Source of the DNA: Pseudomonadales bacterium
Lineage (GTDB): Bacteria; Pseudomonadota; Gammaproteobacteria; Pseudomonadales; Pseudohongiellaceae
Direction: 5' to 3'
Assembly (NCBI GenBank): GCA_012103535.1
Contig: WLWQ01000003.1
Location: 372,001 to 436,000, forward strand
DNA: 64,000 bases
This document shows positions 1-9,217 of this stretch, in pieces (position 1 is the stretch's first letter; each line of letters opens with the position of its first letter). The position numbers and the translations under genes were made by a program. Below the pieces are notes generated by a model. The model saw only the letters and a program-made list of their open reading frames with translations. It did not search any database and was not told where the DNA came from.

Positions 1-1
1 C

Positions 2-175
2 ATGGCGATGCGCTTATTACGCCAAGAAGGCATTGGTGATGCGCCCCTGGAAGAAGTGCCAGACTTTCTCTATGATCGCTATGATTTAACTGAAGAACAG
101 GTTTTACAGACGGTTAAACAAGTCGTTGAGTCCACTGACGAAATCAATGCAATGGCGTCGAATTTTCCTGGCTAA
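2..175 (+). CDS. C-terminal end of an unidentified protein (5' end outside the window)
   Basis: An open frame runs from the window edge to a TAA at 173-175 and encodes about 57 residues. The segment is polar and acidic, with predicted helices (for example LTEEQVLQTVKQVVESTDE). I do not recognise the family. The style is loosely like the C-terminal tail of an HDOD/HD-type signalling protein, but that is a guess. There are in-frame ATGs at 2 and 8, yet the true start is probably further upstream. A 119-base gap separates it from ubiA, and I see nothing certain in that gap. Confidence 0.5.
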   Translation: MAMRLLRQEGIGDAPLEEVPDFLYDRYDLTEEQVLQTVKQVVESTDEINAMASNFPG

Positions 176-294
176 GGATTAGCAAGAGCGCTAATTCAAT
201 AATTACAATATGGCGAAATTTAGATTCTTATCTAACTGAAAATCTTTTATGCTACGCGCTCGGACCGTATAGTGGTTTATTTGTAGCACCAATC

Positions 295-1209
295 ATGAAT
301 TCCCTCAGACCGATGTGGTCAAAATTTGTCGCTCGCTTTCGGGCTCGGTTTCCTGAGCTATACGAAAAGCTACCTGCGTTAGTTGAACTCACAAGAATAA
401 ACCGGCCCATTGGCATCTACTTGTTGTTGTGGCCAACTATTACTGCACTATGGATAGCAGCTGAGGGTTTTCCAGGGATTGCATTGTTTCTAATATTCAC
501 TCTAGGAACAGCAATAATGCGATCCGCCGGCTGCTGTGTGAATGACTTCGCAGATTACCGAATTGATGGAAAGGTAATAAGAACAGAACAGCGACCAATT
601 CCTAGTGGTGTACTAAAGCGCCAGGACGCATTTTTATGTTTTGGAATACTGTCTGGACTTGGATTTTTATTGGTGTTGCTAACCAATAGAGAAACCGTTC
701 TACTCTCTTTCGGTGCAGTCGCACTCATTGCCATTTACCCTTTTATGAAACGCTACACCAATCTCCCGCAACTGGTTTTAGGCGTTGCCTTTTCCTGGGG
801 AATACTAATGGCATTTACCGCTGTGTCTACACAAATTCCTCAAGCCGCCTACTTGCTGTTTATTGCTAATGCGTTATGGACTATTGCCTATGACACTCAG
901 TATGCAATGGTGGATCGCGAATTTGATATACAAATAGGGGTCAAGTCTACCGCTATTCTATTTGGCGATGCTGATAGATTGATGATTGGCATGCTGCAGG
1001 CAATGTTTATCCTGGCCATGTGGCTGGCAGCCAGACAATTAGAAATGGGAACAGTTTTTTACTTGTCACTGTTTGTCGCTAGTCTTTTCCTTGCCTATCA
1101 ACAATATCTCATCAGGCATAGACTGCCAGGCCCATGCTTCAAGGCATTCTTGAATAACAACTGGGTAGGCGCGGCAATTTTTGCCGGGGCTTTTTTGAAT
1201 TATCTCTAG
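295..1209 (+). CDS. ubiA: 4-hydroxybenzoate octaprenyltransferase UbiA
   Basis: This inner-membrane enzyme attaches the polyprenyl tail to 4-hydroxybenzoate, the first membrane step of ubiquinone synthesis. The first Mg-prenyl-diphosphate motif, NDFADYRID, is at residues 83-91 and is followed by VIRTEQRP. The second Asp-rich motif (YDTQYAMVDREFD) is near residue 200. The rest is a series of hydrophobic helices typical of UbiA. At 304 residues it is slightly longer than the usual ~290, owing to about 15 extra basic N-terminal residues. An internal ATG at 313 is an alternative start. UbiC, a common partner, is not adjacent. The gene converges on gcdH with one base between the stop codons. Confidence 0.95.
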   Translation: MNSLRPMWSKFVARFRARFPELYEKLPALVELTRINRPIGIYLLLWPTITALWIAAEGFPGIALFLIFTLGTAIMRSAGCCVNDFADYRIDGKVIRTEQRPIPSGVLKRQDAFLCFGILSGLGFLLVLLTNRETVLLSFGAVALIAIYPFMKRYTNLPQLVLGVAFSWGILMAFTAVSTQIPQAAYLLFIANALWTIAYDTQYAMVDREFDIQIGVKSTAILFGDADRLMIGMLQAMFILAMWLAARQLEMGTVFYLSLFVASLFLAYQQYLIRHRLPGPCFKAFLNNNWVGAAIFAGAFLNYL

Positions 1210-1210
1210 C

Positions 1211-2404
1211 TTATCTGCCGGTAAACGCCTGAATTCCTGTCTGAGCGCGCCCGAGAATAAGGGCGTGGATATCCTGAGTGCCTTCATAGGTATTAACAAC
1301 TTCGAGATTCTGCGCATGGCGCATAATTGGAAACTCGTCAGAAATTCCATTGCCACCTAGCATATCCCTCGATTTTCTAGCTGCGTCCAATGCCTTTAAG
1401 CAGGAATTGCGTTTTAGAAGGGATATTAGCGCTGGTGCAAGCTTGCCTTGATCTTTCATGCGAGAGGCTTGTAGACATCCTTGCAGCCCGAGAGAAACAT
1501 CCGTTTGCATTTGAGCCAGTTTTTTCTGAATTAACTGATTGGCAGCCAGGGGCCGACCAAATTGTTTACGGTCCAGGGTGTATTGCAATGCAGTGTGCCA
1601 GCAAGTTTCGGCCGCGCCCAATGCGCCCCAGGAGATACCGAGTCGCGCTGAATTGAGACAACTAAATGGGCCATTAAGGCCTTTCGCGCCGGGTAACCTA
1701 TTTTCTTCTGGTACAAACACTTCATCCATGACAATTTCGCCAGTAATGGAAGCACGCAGCGCCAGCTTGCCTTCAATCTTTGGCGCACTTAATCCCTCCA
1801 TACCCTTATCTAAGATGAAACCCGCAATAGTGCCATCATCATCTTTCGCCCAAACAATAAAGACATCGGAAATCGGTGAATTGCTGATCCAGTTCTTGGC
1901 GCCAGTAACGCTGTACCCGCCAGCGACAGATTTTGCTCGCGTGTTCATGCCACCTGGGTCCGAGCCGTGATCAGGTTCAGTTAATCCAAAGCAGCCGATG
2001 TATTCGCCGCTAGCCAGTTTGGGTAGATACTTCTGTTTTTGTTCTTCAGTGCCAAAGGTATTGATGGGATGCATGACCAAACTGGATTGCACCGACATCA
2101 TGGAACGATAGCCTGAATCTACGGCCTCGACTTCGCGAGCAATCAGCCCATAACAGACATAATTCATGCCAGCACAGCCATAGCCTTCTATCATTGAGCC
2201 TAGTAAGCCCAGCTCGCCCATTTCCCGAAAAATTTCCGGATCAGTCTGTTCATTGCGATAAGCCTCACGTACCCGGGGCAAAAGCTTGTTTTGGGCATAC
2301 TGTTTGGCAGTATCCCGAACCATGCGCTCTTCTTCGCCTAATTGCTCTTCTAATAGAAATGGATCTTGCCAGTTAAATGGCACATCGTCCGCTCTGACAG
2401 ACAT
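1211..2404 (-). CDS. gcdH: Glutaryl-CoA dehydrogenase (acyl-CoA dehydrogenase family)
   Basis: This FAD enzyme oxidises and decarboxylates glutaryl-CoA to crotonyl-CoA in lysine, tryptophan and hydroxylysine catabolism, passing electrons to ETF. The 397-residue length fits the family. The N-terminus ([13 protein letters not shown]) is the form seen in bacterial and mitochondrial [20 protein letters not shown] is the FAD-contacting segment. The catalytic glutamate lies in [17 protein letters not shown], at about residue 374. Subfamily assignment rests on overall similarity; another short-chain acyl-CoA dehydrogenase is possible but less likely. It stands alone and is divergent from uvrD across a 169-base gap. 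Confidence 0.9.
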   Translation of the reverse strand: MSVRADDVPFNWQDPFLLEEQLGEEERMVRDTAKQYAQNKLLPRVREAYRNEQTDPEIFREMGELGLLGSMIEGYGCAGMNYVCYGLIAREVEAVDSGYRSMMSVQSSLVMHPINTFGTEEQKQKYLPKLASGEYIGCFGLTEPDHGSDPGGMNTRAKSVAGGYSVTGAKNWISNSPISDVFIVWAKDDDGTIAGFILDKGMEGLSAPKIEGKLALRASITGEIVMDEVFVPEENRLPGAKGLNGPFSCLNSARLGISWGALGAAETCWHTALQYTLDRKQFGRPLAANQLIQKKLAQMQTDVSLGLQGCLQASRMKDQGKLAPALISLLKRNSCLKALDAARKSRDMLGGNGISDEFPIMRHAQNLEVVNTYEGTQDIHALILGRAQTGIQAFTGR

Positions 2405-2573
2405 GGGTGTCTCCTGTTGGTCCTGCTTTATTTGATAGTGTCCGCTATTATCACTGCCCGTTGAAAGGGCGCGCTATTCTAGCAAATAAGCCAGGCATTC
2501 TCTAAGTCACAAACGCAATCGATCAGCAACATAAGCCAAGCGCCAGCAGTACATTTTGATAGAATATGCCGCC

Positions 2574-4790
2574 ATGGACGTATCCCACATTCTTGAATCC
2601 CTGAACGACGAACAACGCAACGCCGTCGCTAGTCCCTCGAAAAATTTGCTTGTGCTTGCCGGAGCAGGCAGCGGTAAAACGCGAGTGCTAGTACATCGAA
2701 TTGCCTGGCTCATTCAAGCTGAGCATGTTTCTCCGTTTGCCGTGCTCGCCGTAACCTTTACTAATAAAGCTGCGAGAGAAATGCGGGGCCGGATTGAAGA
2801 ATTATTGGGTCAGTCTTTCGGTGGTATGTGGGTAGGGACATTCCATGGTCTGGCCCATCGCTTGCTGCGCTCCCATTGGCAGGAAGCTGGCCTTCCCGAA
2901 GATTTCCATATCCTCGATGCTGACGATCAGTTACGCCTACTAAAAAGAATTACTCGATCATTACACATCGATGAAGAGAAATGGCCGGCAAAACAATGCC
3001 AATGGTATATCAACGCACAAAAAGACGAAGGATTGCGTGCCAATAACATCGAACATTTCGAAGATGACTACACCAAAACAATGTTAGAGGTTTACAAGGC
3101 TTACGAAGAAGCCTGTGAACGTGGAGGCATGATCGATTTTGGTGAAATACTTTTACGCGCCCATGAGCTCTGGTTAAAAAATCCGCAAGTGCTTGCCCAT
3201 TATCAAAATCGATTTCAATACATTCTCGTTGATGAGTTTCAGGACACTAACTCCATTCAATACGCCTGGCTAAGAGTGTTAGCCGGCAATAATAACCAGT
3301 TAATGGTTGTGGGTGATGACGACCAATCTATCTACGGATGGCGTGGCGCAAAAATTGAAAACATTCAAAAGTTTAATGTTGATTTCCCCGATACCGATAT
3401 GGTGCGGCTGGAACAAAACTATCGATCTACTTCGACGATTCTCAATGCTGCCAACAAACTGATTGCCAATAACCAGGGCCGGCTGGGTAAAAATTTGTGG
3501 ACTGATGGATCTGAAGGCGAGCCGATTAGTCTGTATGAGGCTTTTAACGAACAGGATGAAGCACGTTTTATCGTCGACCGTCTTCAGGACTGGTTTAATC
3601 AAGGTAATCGCCGTAGTGAATCCGCGGTGCTCTATCGCTCGAATGCCCAGTCAAGAGAGTTGGAAGATGCCCTACTTCGAGTTGGAATACCCTATCGAAT
3701 CTACGGTGGCCATCGCTTCTATGAGCGACTTGAAATTAAGAATGCGCTTTCCTACTTAAGGCTGCTAATTAATCGGGACGATGACACTGCAATCGAACGG
3801 GTGATTAATGTACCAACTCGTGGGATCGGCGGTAGAACAATCGATACTGTTCGCACTGTGGCTCGGGAACAAAACTGTTCACTCTGGCAAGCCTGTGCCA
3901 AGTGCATTAACGAATCGATATTAACGTCTCGTGCTGCCAATGCCGTGCTTGCCTTTATGGAGCTCATCGACAAATTGGATGCTGACTGTGCCAACATGGA
4001 GTTACATGAAAAAGCAGAACAGGTCATAAGTCAGAGTGGCTTGGTACATCATCATGAAAAAGAAGGCGGTGAAAAAGCGAGAAGCCGCATCGAAAACCTG
4101 GAAGAACTGGTTAATGCCTGCGGTAATTTTGATGATGCCGATATCGAAGTAGAAGAAGGCGAAGGCATAGATTTAACTTCGAAAGTTTTACTCGCAGCAT
4201 TTCTTGATCAAGCATCGTTAGATGCGGGAGACACACAAGCAGATGAGTCTGACGATGCAGTACAATTAATGACGCTGCACTCTGCCAAGGGTCTTGAATT
4301 TCAATTAGTGTTTTTAGCGGGAATGGAAGAAGGGCTCTTTCCACATAAGATGTCGATGGATAACCTCGCCGGCCTCGAAGAAGAAAGAAGGCTTTGTTAT
4401 GTCGGTATTACCCGTGCCAAAAATAAGTTGTATATGAGTCATGCGGAGTCGCGCCGACTCCATGGTGATGTCACACTGTGTCGCCCCTCTCGCTTCATAA
4501 AAGAAATTCCACCGGAATTAGTCGATGAAGTCAGACTCAAGACTGCCATAACCCGAATGGGAGGCCAGCGTTCGAAGAATGGCGTTCTCGGCAAGGGAAT
4601 TAGAGGTCAGGTGGAAGTGCCTAAAACTGAGATATCATTAGGTCAGCGCGTAGCCCATGGTAAATTCGGCGAAGGCGTAGTTTTAAACTACGAAGGACAG
4701 GGTTCTAACGCCAGAGTGCAGGTAAACTTCGACGCTGTAGGTAGCAAATGGTTGGTGCTCTCCTACGCGAAACTGGAAGTATTAGGATAA
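2574..4790 (+). CDS. uvrD: DNA helicase II UvrD
   Basis: This SF1A 3'-5' helicase acts in nucleotide-excision and mismatch repair. All motifs are visible: Walker A AGAGSGKT (residues 29-36), Ia TFTNKAAREM, II DEFQDTN, III GDDDQSIYGWRGA, IV QNYRST, V LMTLHSAKGLEF and VI VGITRAKNKL. The C-terminal Tudor-like tail (LGQRVAHGKFGEG...) is also present. I chose the ATG at 2574 because the protein then begins MDVSHILESLNDEQ, as in E. coli UvrD; an in-frame ATG at 2556 would add six residues. An acidic insertion (IEVEEGEGIDL) lies in the 2B region. No LexA box was found upstream. The binding-protein gene follows after three bases. Confidence 0.96.
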   Translation: MDVSHILESLNDEQRNAVASPSKNLLVLAGAGSGKTRVLVHRIAWLIQAEHVSPFAVLAVTFTNKAAREMRGRIEELLGQSFGGMWVGTFHGLAHRLLRSHWQEAGLPEDFHILDADDQLRLLKRITRSLHIDEEKWPAKQCQWYINAQKDEGLRANNIEHFEDDYTKTMLEVYKAYEEACERGGMIDFGEILLRAHELWLKNPQVLAHYQNRFQYILVDEFQDTNSIQYAWLRVLAGNNNQLMVVGDDDQSIYGWRGAKIENIQKFNVDFPDTDMVRLEQNYRSTSTILNAANKLIANNQGRLGKNLWTDGSEGEPISLYEAFNEQDEARFIVDRLQDWFNQGNRRSESAVLYRSNAQSRELEDALLRVGIPYRIYGGHRFYERLEIKNALSYLRLLINRDDDTAIERVINVPTRGIGGRTIDTVRTVAREQNCSLWQACAKCINESILTSRAANAVLAFMELIDKLDADCANMELHEKAEQVISQSGLVHHHEKEGGEKARSRIENLEELVNACGNFDDADIEVEEGEGIDLTSKVLLAAFLDQASLDAGDTQADESDDAVQLMTLHSAKGLEFQLVFLAGMEEGLFPHKMSMDNLAGLEEERRLCYVGITRAKNKLYMSHAESRRLHGDVTLCRPSRFIKEIPPELVDEVRLKTAITRMGGQRSKNGVLGKGIRGQVEVPKTEISLGQRVAHGKFGEGVVLNYEGQGSNARVQVNFDAVGSKWLVLSYAKLEVLG

Positions 4791-4793
4791 ATT

Positions 4794-5915
4794 GTGAATA
4801 GCTACATGACTCGAATACAAAAAATCATTATTAGCGCATTTTCTCTGCTGCTCCTCGCCGCCTGTGGTAGCGAGCAACAAACTTCCGGTGAATCTCAAGT
4901 TTCTGCTGATCAAACCGTGTATGAATGGAAAATGATAACTTCCTGGCCTAAGAACCTGCCTGCTCTGGGAACATCACCAGAATATTTTGCAGACATCGTT
5001 GAAACCATGAGCAATGGACGCATGCGCATTCGAGTTTACGGTGCCAATGAATTGGTCGGTGGCCTGGAAGTATTCGATGCGGTATCGCAAGGAGTTGCAG
5101 AAATCGGACATTCCGGCGCCTATTACTGGCAAGGAAAGATACCTGCTACTCCTTTCTTTTCATCTATTCCTTTTGGCATGACCAGTTATGAACAAGATGC
5201 CTGGTTAAGATACGGTGGCGGCAATGAGCTTTGGCGCGAACTGTATGCGCCTTTCAATCTTATTCCCGTTCGCGGTGGTAATTCTGGCGTGCAGATGTTC
5301 GGATGGTTTAATAAGGAAATTAATTCATTGAGTGATGTGCAAGGATTAAAGATGCGCATCCCGAGTTTAGGCGGAGAAGTATTTCGTCGAGCCGGAGGTG
5401 TTCCGGTTACCATGCAGGTAAGCGAAGTGTTCACTGCATTACAAACCGGTGCCTTAGACGCCACTGAATTCGTAAGCCCCTATAACGATCTCGCTGCGGG
5501 CTATCACACGGTAGCGGACTATTACTATTACCCTGGTTGGCATGAACCGGGCTCAACACTAGAAACCGTATTCAATAAAGAAAGGTTTGAAGCGCTGCCT
5601 GCTGACCTGCAAGAAATTCTATTGGCGGGAACAGAAGTTATGAACCAACTTCTATTAGATGAACTCACCGCCAAAAACAATGAGGCTCTACGCACCTTGG
5701 TTGAAGATTACGGCGTGGAACTACGTCGCCTTCCTGATGATGTGTTAATCGAATTGCGCCAAATCTCTGATGAAGTTGTGGCTGAAATGGCTCAGGCAGA
5801 TGCAGCCACGGCCCGTGTCTATGAATCTTGGAAGAGTTTCAAAGACGGCGTAATGAATTACAACGGCATTGCAGAAGAAGCTTTTATCGAAGCAAGAAAG
5901 TTACCGCTTAATTAG
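4794..5915 (+). CDS. TRAP transporter solute-binding lipoprotein, TakP/2-oxoacid type
   Basis: This is the extracytoplasmic solute receptor (DctP family) of a tripartite ATP-independent periplasmic transporter. It has a lipoprotein signal with lipobox LLAAC near residues 19-23, then the mature domain opening with MITSWPKNLPALGTSPEY. The later segment YYYYPGWHEPGS is typical of receptors for 2-oxo acids and lactate such as TakP, so a small monocarboxylate ligand is inferred. The GTG at 4794 follows AGGA with good spacing; an ATG at 4806 would also retain the full signal peptide. It lies three bases after uvrD and converges on yciA and the TRAP permease genes, its likely partners, which are on the other strand. 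Confidence 0.88.
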   Translation: MNSYMTRIQKIIISAFSLLLLAACGSEQQTSGESQVSADQTVYEWKMITSWPKNLPALGTSPEYFADIVETMSNGRMRIRVYGANELVGGLEVFDAVSQGVAEIGHSGAYYWQGKIPATPFFSSIPFGMTSYEQDAWLRYGGGNELWRELYAPFNLIPVRGGNSGVQMFGWFNKEINSLSDVQGLKMRIPSLGGEVFRRAGGVPVTMQVSEVFTALQTGALDATEFVSPYNDLAAGYHTVADYYYYPGWHEPGSTLETVFNKERFEALPADLQEILLAGTEVMNQLLLDELTAKNNEALRTLVEDYGVELRRLPDDVLIELRQISDEVVAEMAQADAATARVYESWKSFKDGVMNYNGIAEEAFIEARKLPLN

Positions 5916-5917
5916 TT

Positions 5918-6322
5918 CTAGGCCGCTTCTGGTATTGGACGCGGCTTACCGTCGTCATCAATGGCAACGAATACGAATATCCCTTCCGCAACTTTTATCC
6001 TGTCCTGATGGGTCAATCGATGTGAGACCCACACATCAACAGCGATGTGAACCGATGTTCTACCAGTCTTGGTTACTCTACAATAACAACTCACTGTTGA
6101 ACCCACGCTAACTGGTTTTATAAAAGCAACATTTTGAATGGCAACGGTAGCTGATCGGCCTTGGGTGATCTGCTTGCTCATAATCCCGGCTGCCAAATCC
6201 ATTTGTGAAACTAGCCAGCCACCAAATATGTCTCCATTGGCATTGGTATCTTTTGGCATTGCGAGAGTCTGCAATGCTAGTTCGCCAGTTATTTCTGTTG
6301 CTGCGGTTTGCTCGTCTTGCAT
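5918..6322 (-). CDS. yciA: Acyl-CoA thioesterase YciA (hotdog fold)
   Basis: This 134-residue hotdog thioesterase hydrolyses acyl-CoA to free acid and CoA in the cytoplasm. Family features are ALQTLAMPKDTNANGDIFGG near the start, with the catalytic Asp in NANGDIFGGW, then SKQITQGRSATVAIQNVAF and the basic segment TKTGRTSVHIAVDVW. The length matches YciA. It is the last gene of the leftward TRAP permease cluster, 15 bases after the dctM 3' part, so co-transcription is likely. The link to transport may be turnover of CoA esters derived from the imported acid, but that is inference. Confidence 0.9.
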   Translation of the reverse strand: MQDEQTAATEITGELALQTLAMPKDTNANGDIFGGWLVSQMDLAAGIMSKQITQGRSATVAIQNVAFIKPVSVGSTVSCYCRVTKTGRTSVHIAVDVWVSHRLTHQDRIKVAEGIFVFVAIDDDGKPRPIPEAA

Positions 6323-6337
6323 AGCGCCGGGTTCCAG

Positions 6338-6853
6338 TTATTGATTAAGAATTGATGGCAACCAGGTTGCTAATCCTGGTTGAAAGGCTAATAAAAGTAA
6401 CAGTAATAGCTGAAGTACGACAAATGGTGCCACTCCTTTGTAAATGTCGCTTGTCTCAACTTCGGGTGGCGCAACACTGCGTAAATAAAACAATGAGAAA
6501 CCAAATGGTGGTGTTAGAAATGAAGTTTGCAGGTTGATGGCAATCATCACTCCCAACCAAATTGGGTCGAGCCCCATGGCTAACAATACCGGGCCGATTA
6601 ATGGCACCACCATAAATGTTATTTCAATGAAGTCGAGAATGAATCCCAGTAAGAATATTAGCAGCATGACGATGATAGTTGCCGATACGACGCCACCCGG
6701 TAGGCCAGTAAGCAAATTTTCTATCAATTCTTCACCACCAAAGCCCCGAAAAATGGATGAAAAAATCGTCGCTCCCACCAAGATCAAGTAAACCATTGAG
6801 GTTATTTTCGTCGTTTCAATTGCGACTTCATGCACGATTTTCAGGTTTAGCAT
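6338..6853 (-). CDS. dctM: TRAP large permease DctM, C-terminal part (frame-disrupted gene)
   Basis: These 171 residues match the C-terminal third of the DctM/TRAP large permease: several membrane helices, LGFILDFIEITFMVVP, the conserved segment INLQTSFLTPPFGFSLFYLR, and PPEVETSDIYKGV. The N-terminal part is the next ORF upstream in another frame, and together they total 461 residues, a normal DctM length. The ATG at 6853 sits inside an ATGCTAA overlap with the stop of the upstream piece and lacks a clear ribosome-binding site. The gene is therefore either frameshifted (mutation or sequence error) or expressed as two coupled halves. Homology switches from one frame to the other within about 10 bases of the junction. 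Confidence 0.85.
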   Translation of the reverse strand: MLNLKIVHEVAIETTKITSMVYLILVGATIFSSIFRGFGGEELIENLLTGLPGGVVSATIIVMLLIFLLGFILDFIEITFMVVPLIGPVLLAMGLDPIWLGVMIAINLQTSFLTPPFGFSLFYLRSVAPPEVETSDIYKGVAPFVVLQLLLLLLLAFQPGLATWLPSILNQ

Positions 6854-7719
6854 GCGCGACTTAAAGCCAAAAGCATTGCACCTACTGCTCCTACACTGGC
6901 GGCTTCGGTAGGGGTCGCAACACCCGCCAATATAGAACCGAGTACTGCAACCATAAGTAAAACCGGTGGTAGCAAGCCCTTGAACAAGGCACTTAGTAGC
7001 TCCGTATTTGATAATTTTGCTGACAATTCCTTCACTGACGGCGCATCTTCTGGCCGAACTAGCGCAACCACTAGTACATAGATTCCGTAGCCAAACACCA
7101 GCAGTAGCCCTGGAATTATAGCGCCGGCAAAGAGGTCGCCAATTGATACGAAGTCTGGAGCAAAAACACCGGCATTCAATTGGGATTGTTGGTAGGCATT
7201 AGAAATAACTTCTCCCAATAACACCAAACATATAGAAGGAGGAATAATTTGACCCAGGGTGCCTGTCGCACAGAGTGTGCCGCAGGCCAAGGAAGGTCGA
7301 TAACCAGCTCTTAGCATTGTGGGCAAAGACAAGATTCCCATGGTGACCACCGTGGCTCCAACAATGCCAGTACTCGCTGCCAACAGCATACCGACGAGAA
7401 TCACCGAAATGCCCAAACCACCAGGTAGTCGACCGAACACCAATTCCATGTTGTTAAGAAGTTCTTCTGCAATTCGCGACTTCTCCAGCATGGAACCCAT
7501 GAACACGAACAAAGGCACGGCGAATAAATTCTGATTCACCAGTATGCCGAAGATGCGATTCGGAATTAGGGAAATGAAGGCTGAATCGAAAACGCCAAAT
7601 AGCTCACCGAATGCGGCGAACAGCAAAGATACGCCAGCTAAGGTCAATGCAACCGGATAACCTGCCATTAAAAACAGGCAGACGATGACAAACAATAGAA
7701 GCGGCAGCAGTTCTATCAC
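6847..7719 (-). CDS. dctM: TRAP large permease DctM, N-terminal part (frame-disrupted gene)
   Basis: These 290 residues match the N-terminal two thirds of the TRAP large subunit, the inner-membrane Na+-coupled transport channel. Visible family segments are FAVPLFVFMGSMLEKS, GILVGMLLAASTGIVGATVV-type helices (seen here as LVGMLLAASTGIVGATVV), CATGTLGQIIPPSICLVLLG and VATPTEAASVGAVGAMLLAL. It stops abruptly (SRAC, then TAA) exactly where homologues continue with xLNLKIVHEV, which is encoded in the overlapping downstream frame. A one-base deletion near 6853-6858 would explain this. It starts one base after dctQ ends. Confidence 0.87.
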   Translation of the reverse strand: MIELLPLLLFVIVCLFLMAGYPVALTLAGVSLLFAAFGELFGVFDSAFISLIPNRIFGILVNQNLFAVPLFVFMGSMLEKSRIAEELLNNMELVFGRLPGGLGISVILVGMLLAASTGIVGATVVTMGILSLPTMLRAGYRPSLACGTLCATGTLGQIIPPSICLVLLGEVISNAYQQSQLNAGVFAPDFVSIGDLFAGAIIPGLLLVFGYGIYVLVVALVRPEDAPSVKELSAKLSNTELLSALFKGLLPPVLLMVAVLGSILAGVATPTEAASVGAVGAMLLALSRAC

Positions 7720-7720
7720 A

Positions 7721-8221
7721 CTATTCTTGCTTAAATCTTTTTAGAGATTTTAAAAATTCAGAGAGGCCTTGCAGCGCAAGTAGTGATGCGATTAGCAGGA
7801 TGGTGGATTTTAAAAGATAAACAAAGGGCAGCCCGCTGGACTCAGCAGAACCTTCGCGAATTCGCCATGAGACCGCAACATAATCCCAACTCGCCCAAAG
7901 AATGAATCCAGCAGTTAGCATTAAGAAAACGACACAGCCAAGCATATCCACCAATGCCTGATTTTTAGGACGTAATCTGTTGTAGAAAACATCGACTCGA
8001 ACATGCCCCTGCTCTTTTAGCGTATAGCCCACACCAACGGTGAAAATCAATGCGTTTATGTACATGACCGATTCTTGTAAGGCGATGGAACCGATCTGAA
8101 AGACATAGCGCAGCAAGACGATAAGCAACATGACCAGCACCATTAACAATGCAAACCAGGAACCGGTTCGGCCTATTTGCTCGATGCAGAAATCGATGGT
8201 TTGAATAACTCGCTCTCTCAT
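7721..8221 (-). CDS. dctQ: TRAP small permease DctQ
   Basis: This 166-residue protein has four predicted membrane helices (around residues 20-40, 50-65, 93-112 and 133-155), as expected of the DctQ subunit. The family hallmark is in helix 2 and the loop after it: LQESVMYINALIFTVGVGYTL followed by KEQGHVRVDVFY. DctQ joins DctM to form the membrane complex that receives substrate from the binding protein. It lies between a small membrane-protein gene (gap of five bases) and dctM (gap of one base) in one leftward operon. Confidence 0.9.
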   Translation of the reverse strand: MRERVIQTIDFCIEQIGRTGSWFALLMVLVMLLIVLLRYVFQIGSIALQESVMYINALIFTVGVGYTLKEQGHVRVDVFYNRLRPKNQALVDMLGCVVFLMLTAGFILWASWDYVAVSWRIREGSAESSGLPFVYLLKSTILLIASLLALQGLSEFLKSLKRFKQE

Positions 8222-8226
8222 TGCGC

Positions 8227-8601
8227 TTATCCCATGGCGTAGGTACGTAAAAGCTGATAACTCAAGACTATGAGCGCCCCACTTAACAGCAGAAAGGAAG
8301 CCCCCGCCAACCAGAGTGCTCCACGGCGTATAGCGATTGATGTTCTTTTGCGCCAGCCTTCCGACTTATCGACTCTCTCCGGGATATGTTGAAACAGGGC
8401 TATTGCAGTGTACAAGGCTAATGACCAGCTGAGGCTTAGTAAACTTGGAATGAGCCAGACTTCTCCATCGATCCACGGATTTTGAAAAAGGCTGATGGCA
8501 AAGATGCCGAAACTAGCAACGCCCAAGGCAATAATGAAAAGTCTAAATCGATGTAAAAATGTAGCAATTCGCTGCAAGCGCTCTATCATAGCGGTTCTCA
8601 A
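8227..8601 (-). CDS. Small membrane protein of the TRAP operon, family not recognised
   Basis: The gene encodes 124 residues with three predicted membrane helices (around 20-40, 50-72 and 92-117) separated by short basic loops (EGWRKRTSIAIRR). I do not recognise a domain. It is the first gene of the leftward cluster orf124-dctQ-dctM-yciA, five bases before dctQ, so it is probably co-expressed with the transporter. TRAP systems of the 2-oxoacid type are sometimes accompanied by a small uncharacterised membrane protein; whether this belongs to that group I cannot tell. The start ATG at 8601 fits, and a second ATG lies four codons later. Confidence 0.7.
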   Translation of the reverse strand: MRTAMIERLQRIATFLHRFRLFIIALGVASFGIFAISLFQNPWIDGEVWLIPSLLSLSWSLALYTAIALFQHIPERVDKSEGWRKRTSIAIRRGALWLAGASFLLLSGALIVLSYQLLRTYAMG

Positions 8602-8680
8602 AAATACGGTGCTTTTTATCGCACTGGCACAGCTCCAAGCTTAACCTTTAGTATGGCCCAGACACTAATCGGGATTCGTC

Positions 8681-9178
8681 TTGCAAAATATCGAGAAAAT
8701 TGAACTACCTTTTTTGGCTGGCATCAATAGCAGCGGAGAGCCAGTTTTTGAGAGTCTGGAAGTCGAGCTACTGCCAGAGACCCCGCAGCATGCACGCTTA
8801 ATAATGTCGCCATTGCTTACCCGTAATCTCGCCGCGGGTGACACGATTAAGTTGATCAATCCTGATACGGCTGAGTATGAGTTAGTTGCAAGGAGTGGGA
8901 ATCTCAGCATTCGAGTATTAGGTGTAGATGACTTGAGCGAACTGGAACAAGCACTTTCCTCCGCCATAGAGAAGCTCGGTGGCAGCCTGGATAGACAGAC
9001 CGAAAGAGCACTTGTCTATAGCATTCATGTATCGATTGGTTTCCAAACCGTGGAAAAACTCTTAGATGACGCTTGCCAGGATTATCCTGAAACTGTTTGG
9101 TACTATGGTAACGTCTACGACCCTGAAGACGGTACAACACCGTTGGAATGGTGGCTGGATTTTGACAGCCAGGATTGA
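8681..9178 (+). CDS. Conserved hypothetical protein, DUF4265-like
   Basis: This is a 165-residue soluble protein with no signal peptide. Two segments look conserved: a first half with AAGDTIKLINP and ELVARSGNLSIRV (a β-rich domain), and a C-terminal half with TVWYYGNVYDPEDGTTPLEW. The combination resembles DUF4265 proteins, from memory of the family; function is unknown. The only suitable start is TTG at 8681, preceded by GGGA (8671-8674). It is 39 bases ahead of yaaA on the same strand and divergent from the TRAP cluster. Confidence 0.7.
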   Translation: MQNIEKIELPFLAGINSSGEPVFESLEVELLPETPQHARLIMSPLLTRNLAAGDTIKLINPDTAEYELVARSGNLSIRVLGVDDLSELEQALSSAIEKLGGSLDRQTERALVYSIHVSIGFQTVEKLLDDACQDYPETVWYYGNVYDPEDGTTPLEWWLDFDSQD

Positions 9179-9217
9179 TTGACAACTAAATACTAAAAAG
9201 GCAGCGAGAAGTAAAAA

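Noticed and set aside
1539..1970. 143-residue frame antisense to gcdH
   Set aside because: Shadow of a well-supported acyl-CoA dehydrogenase; no family likeness.
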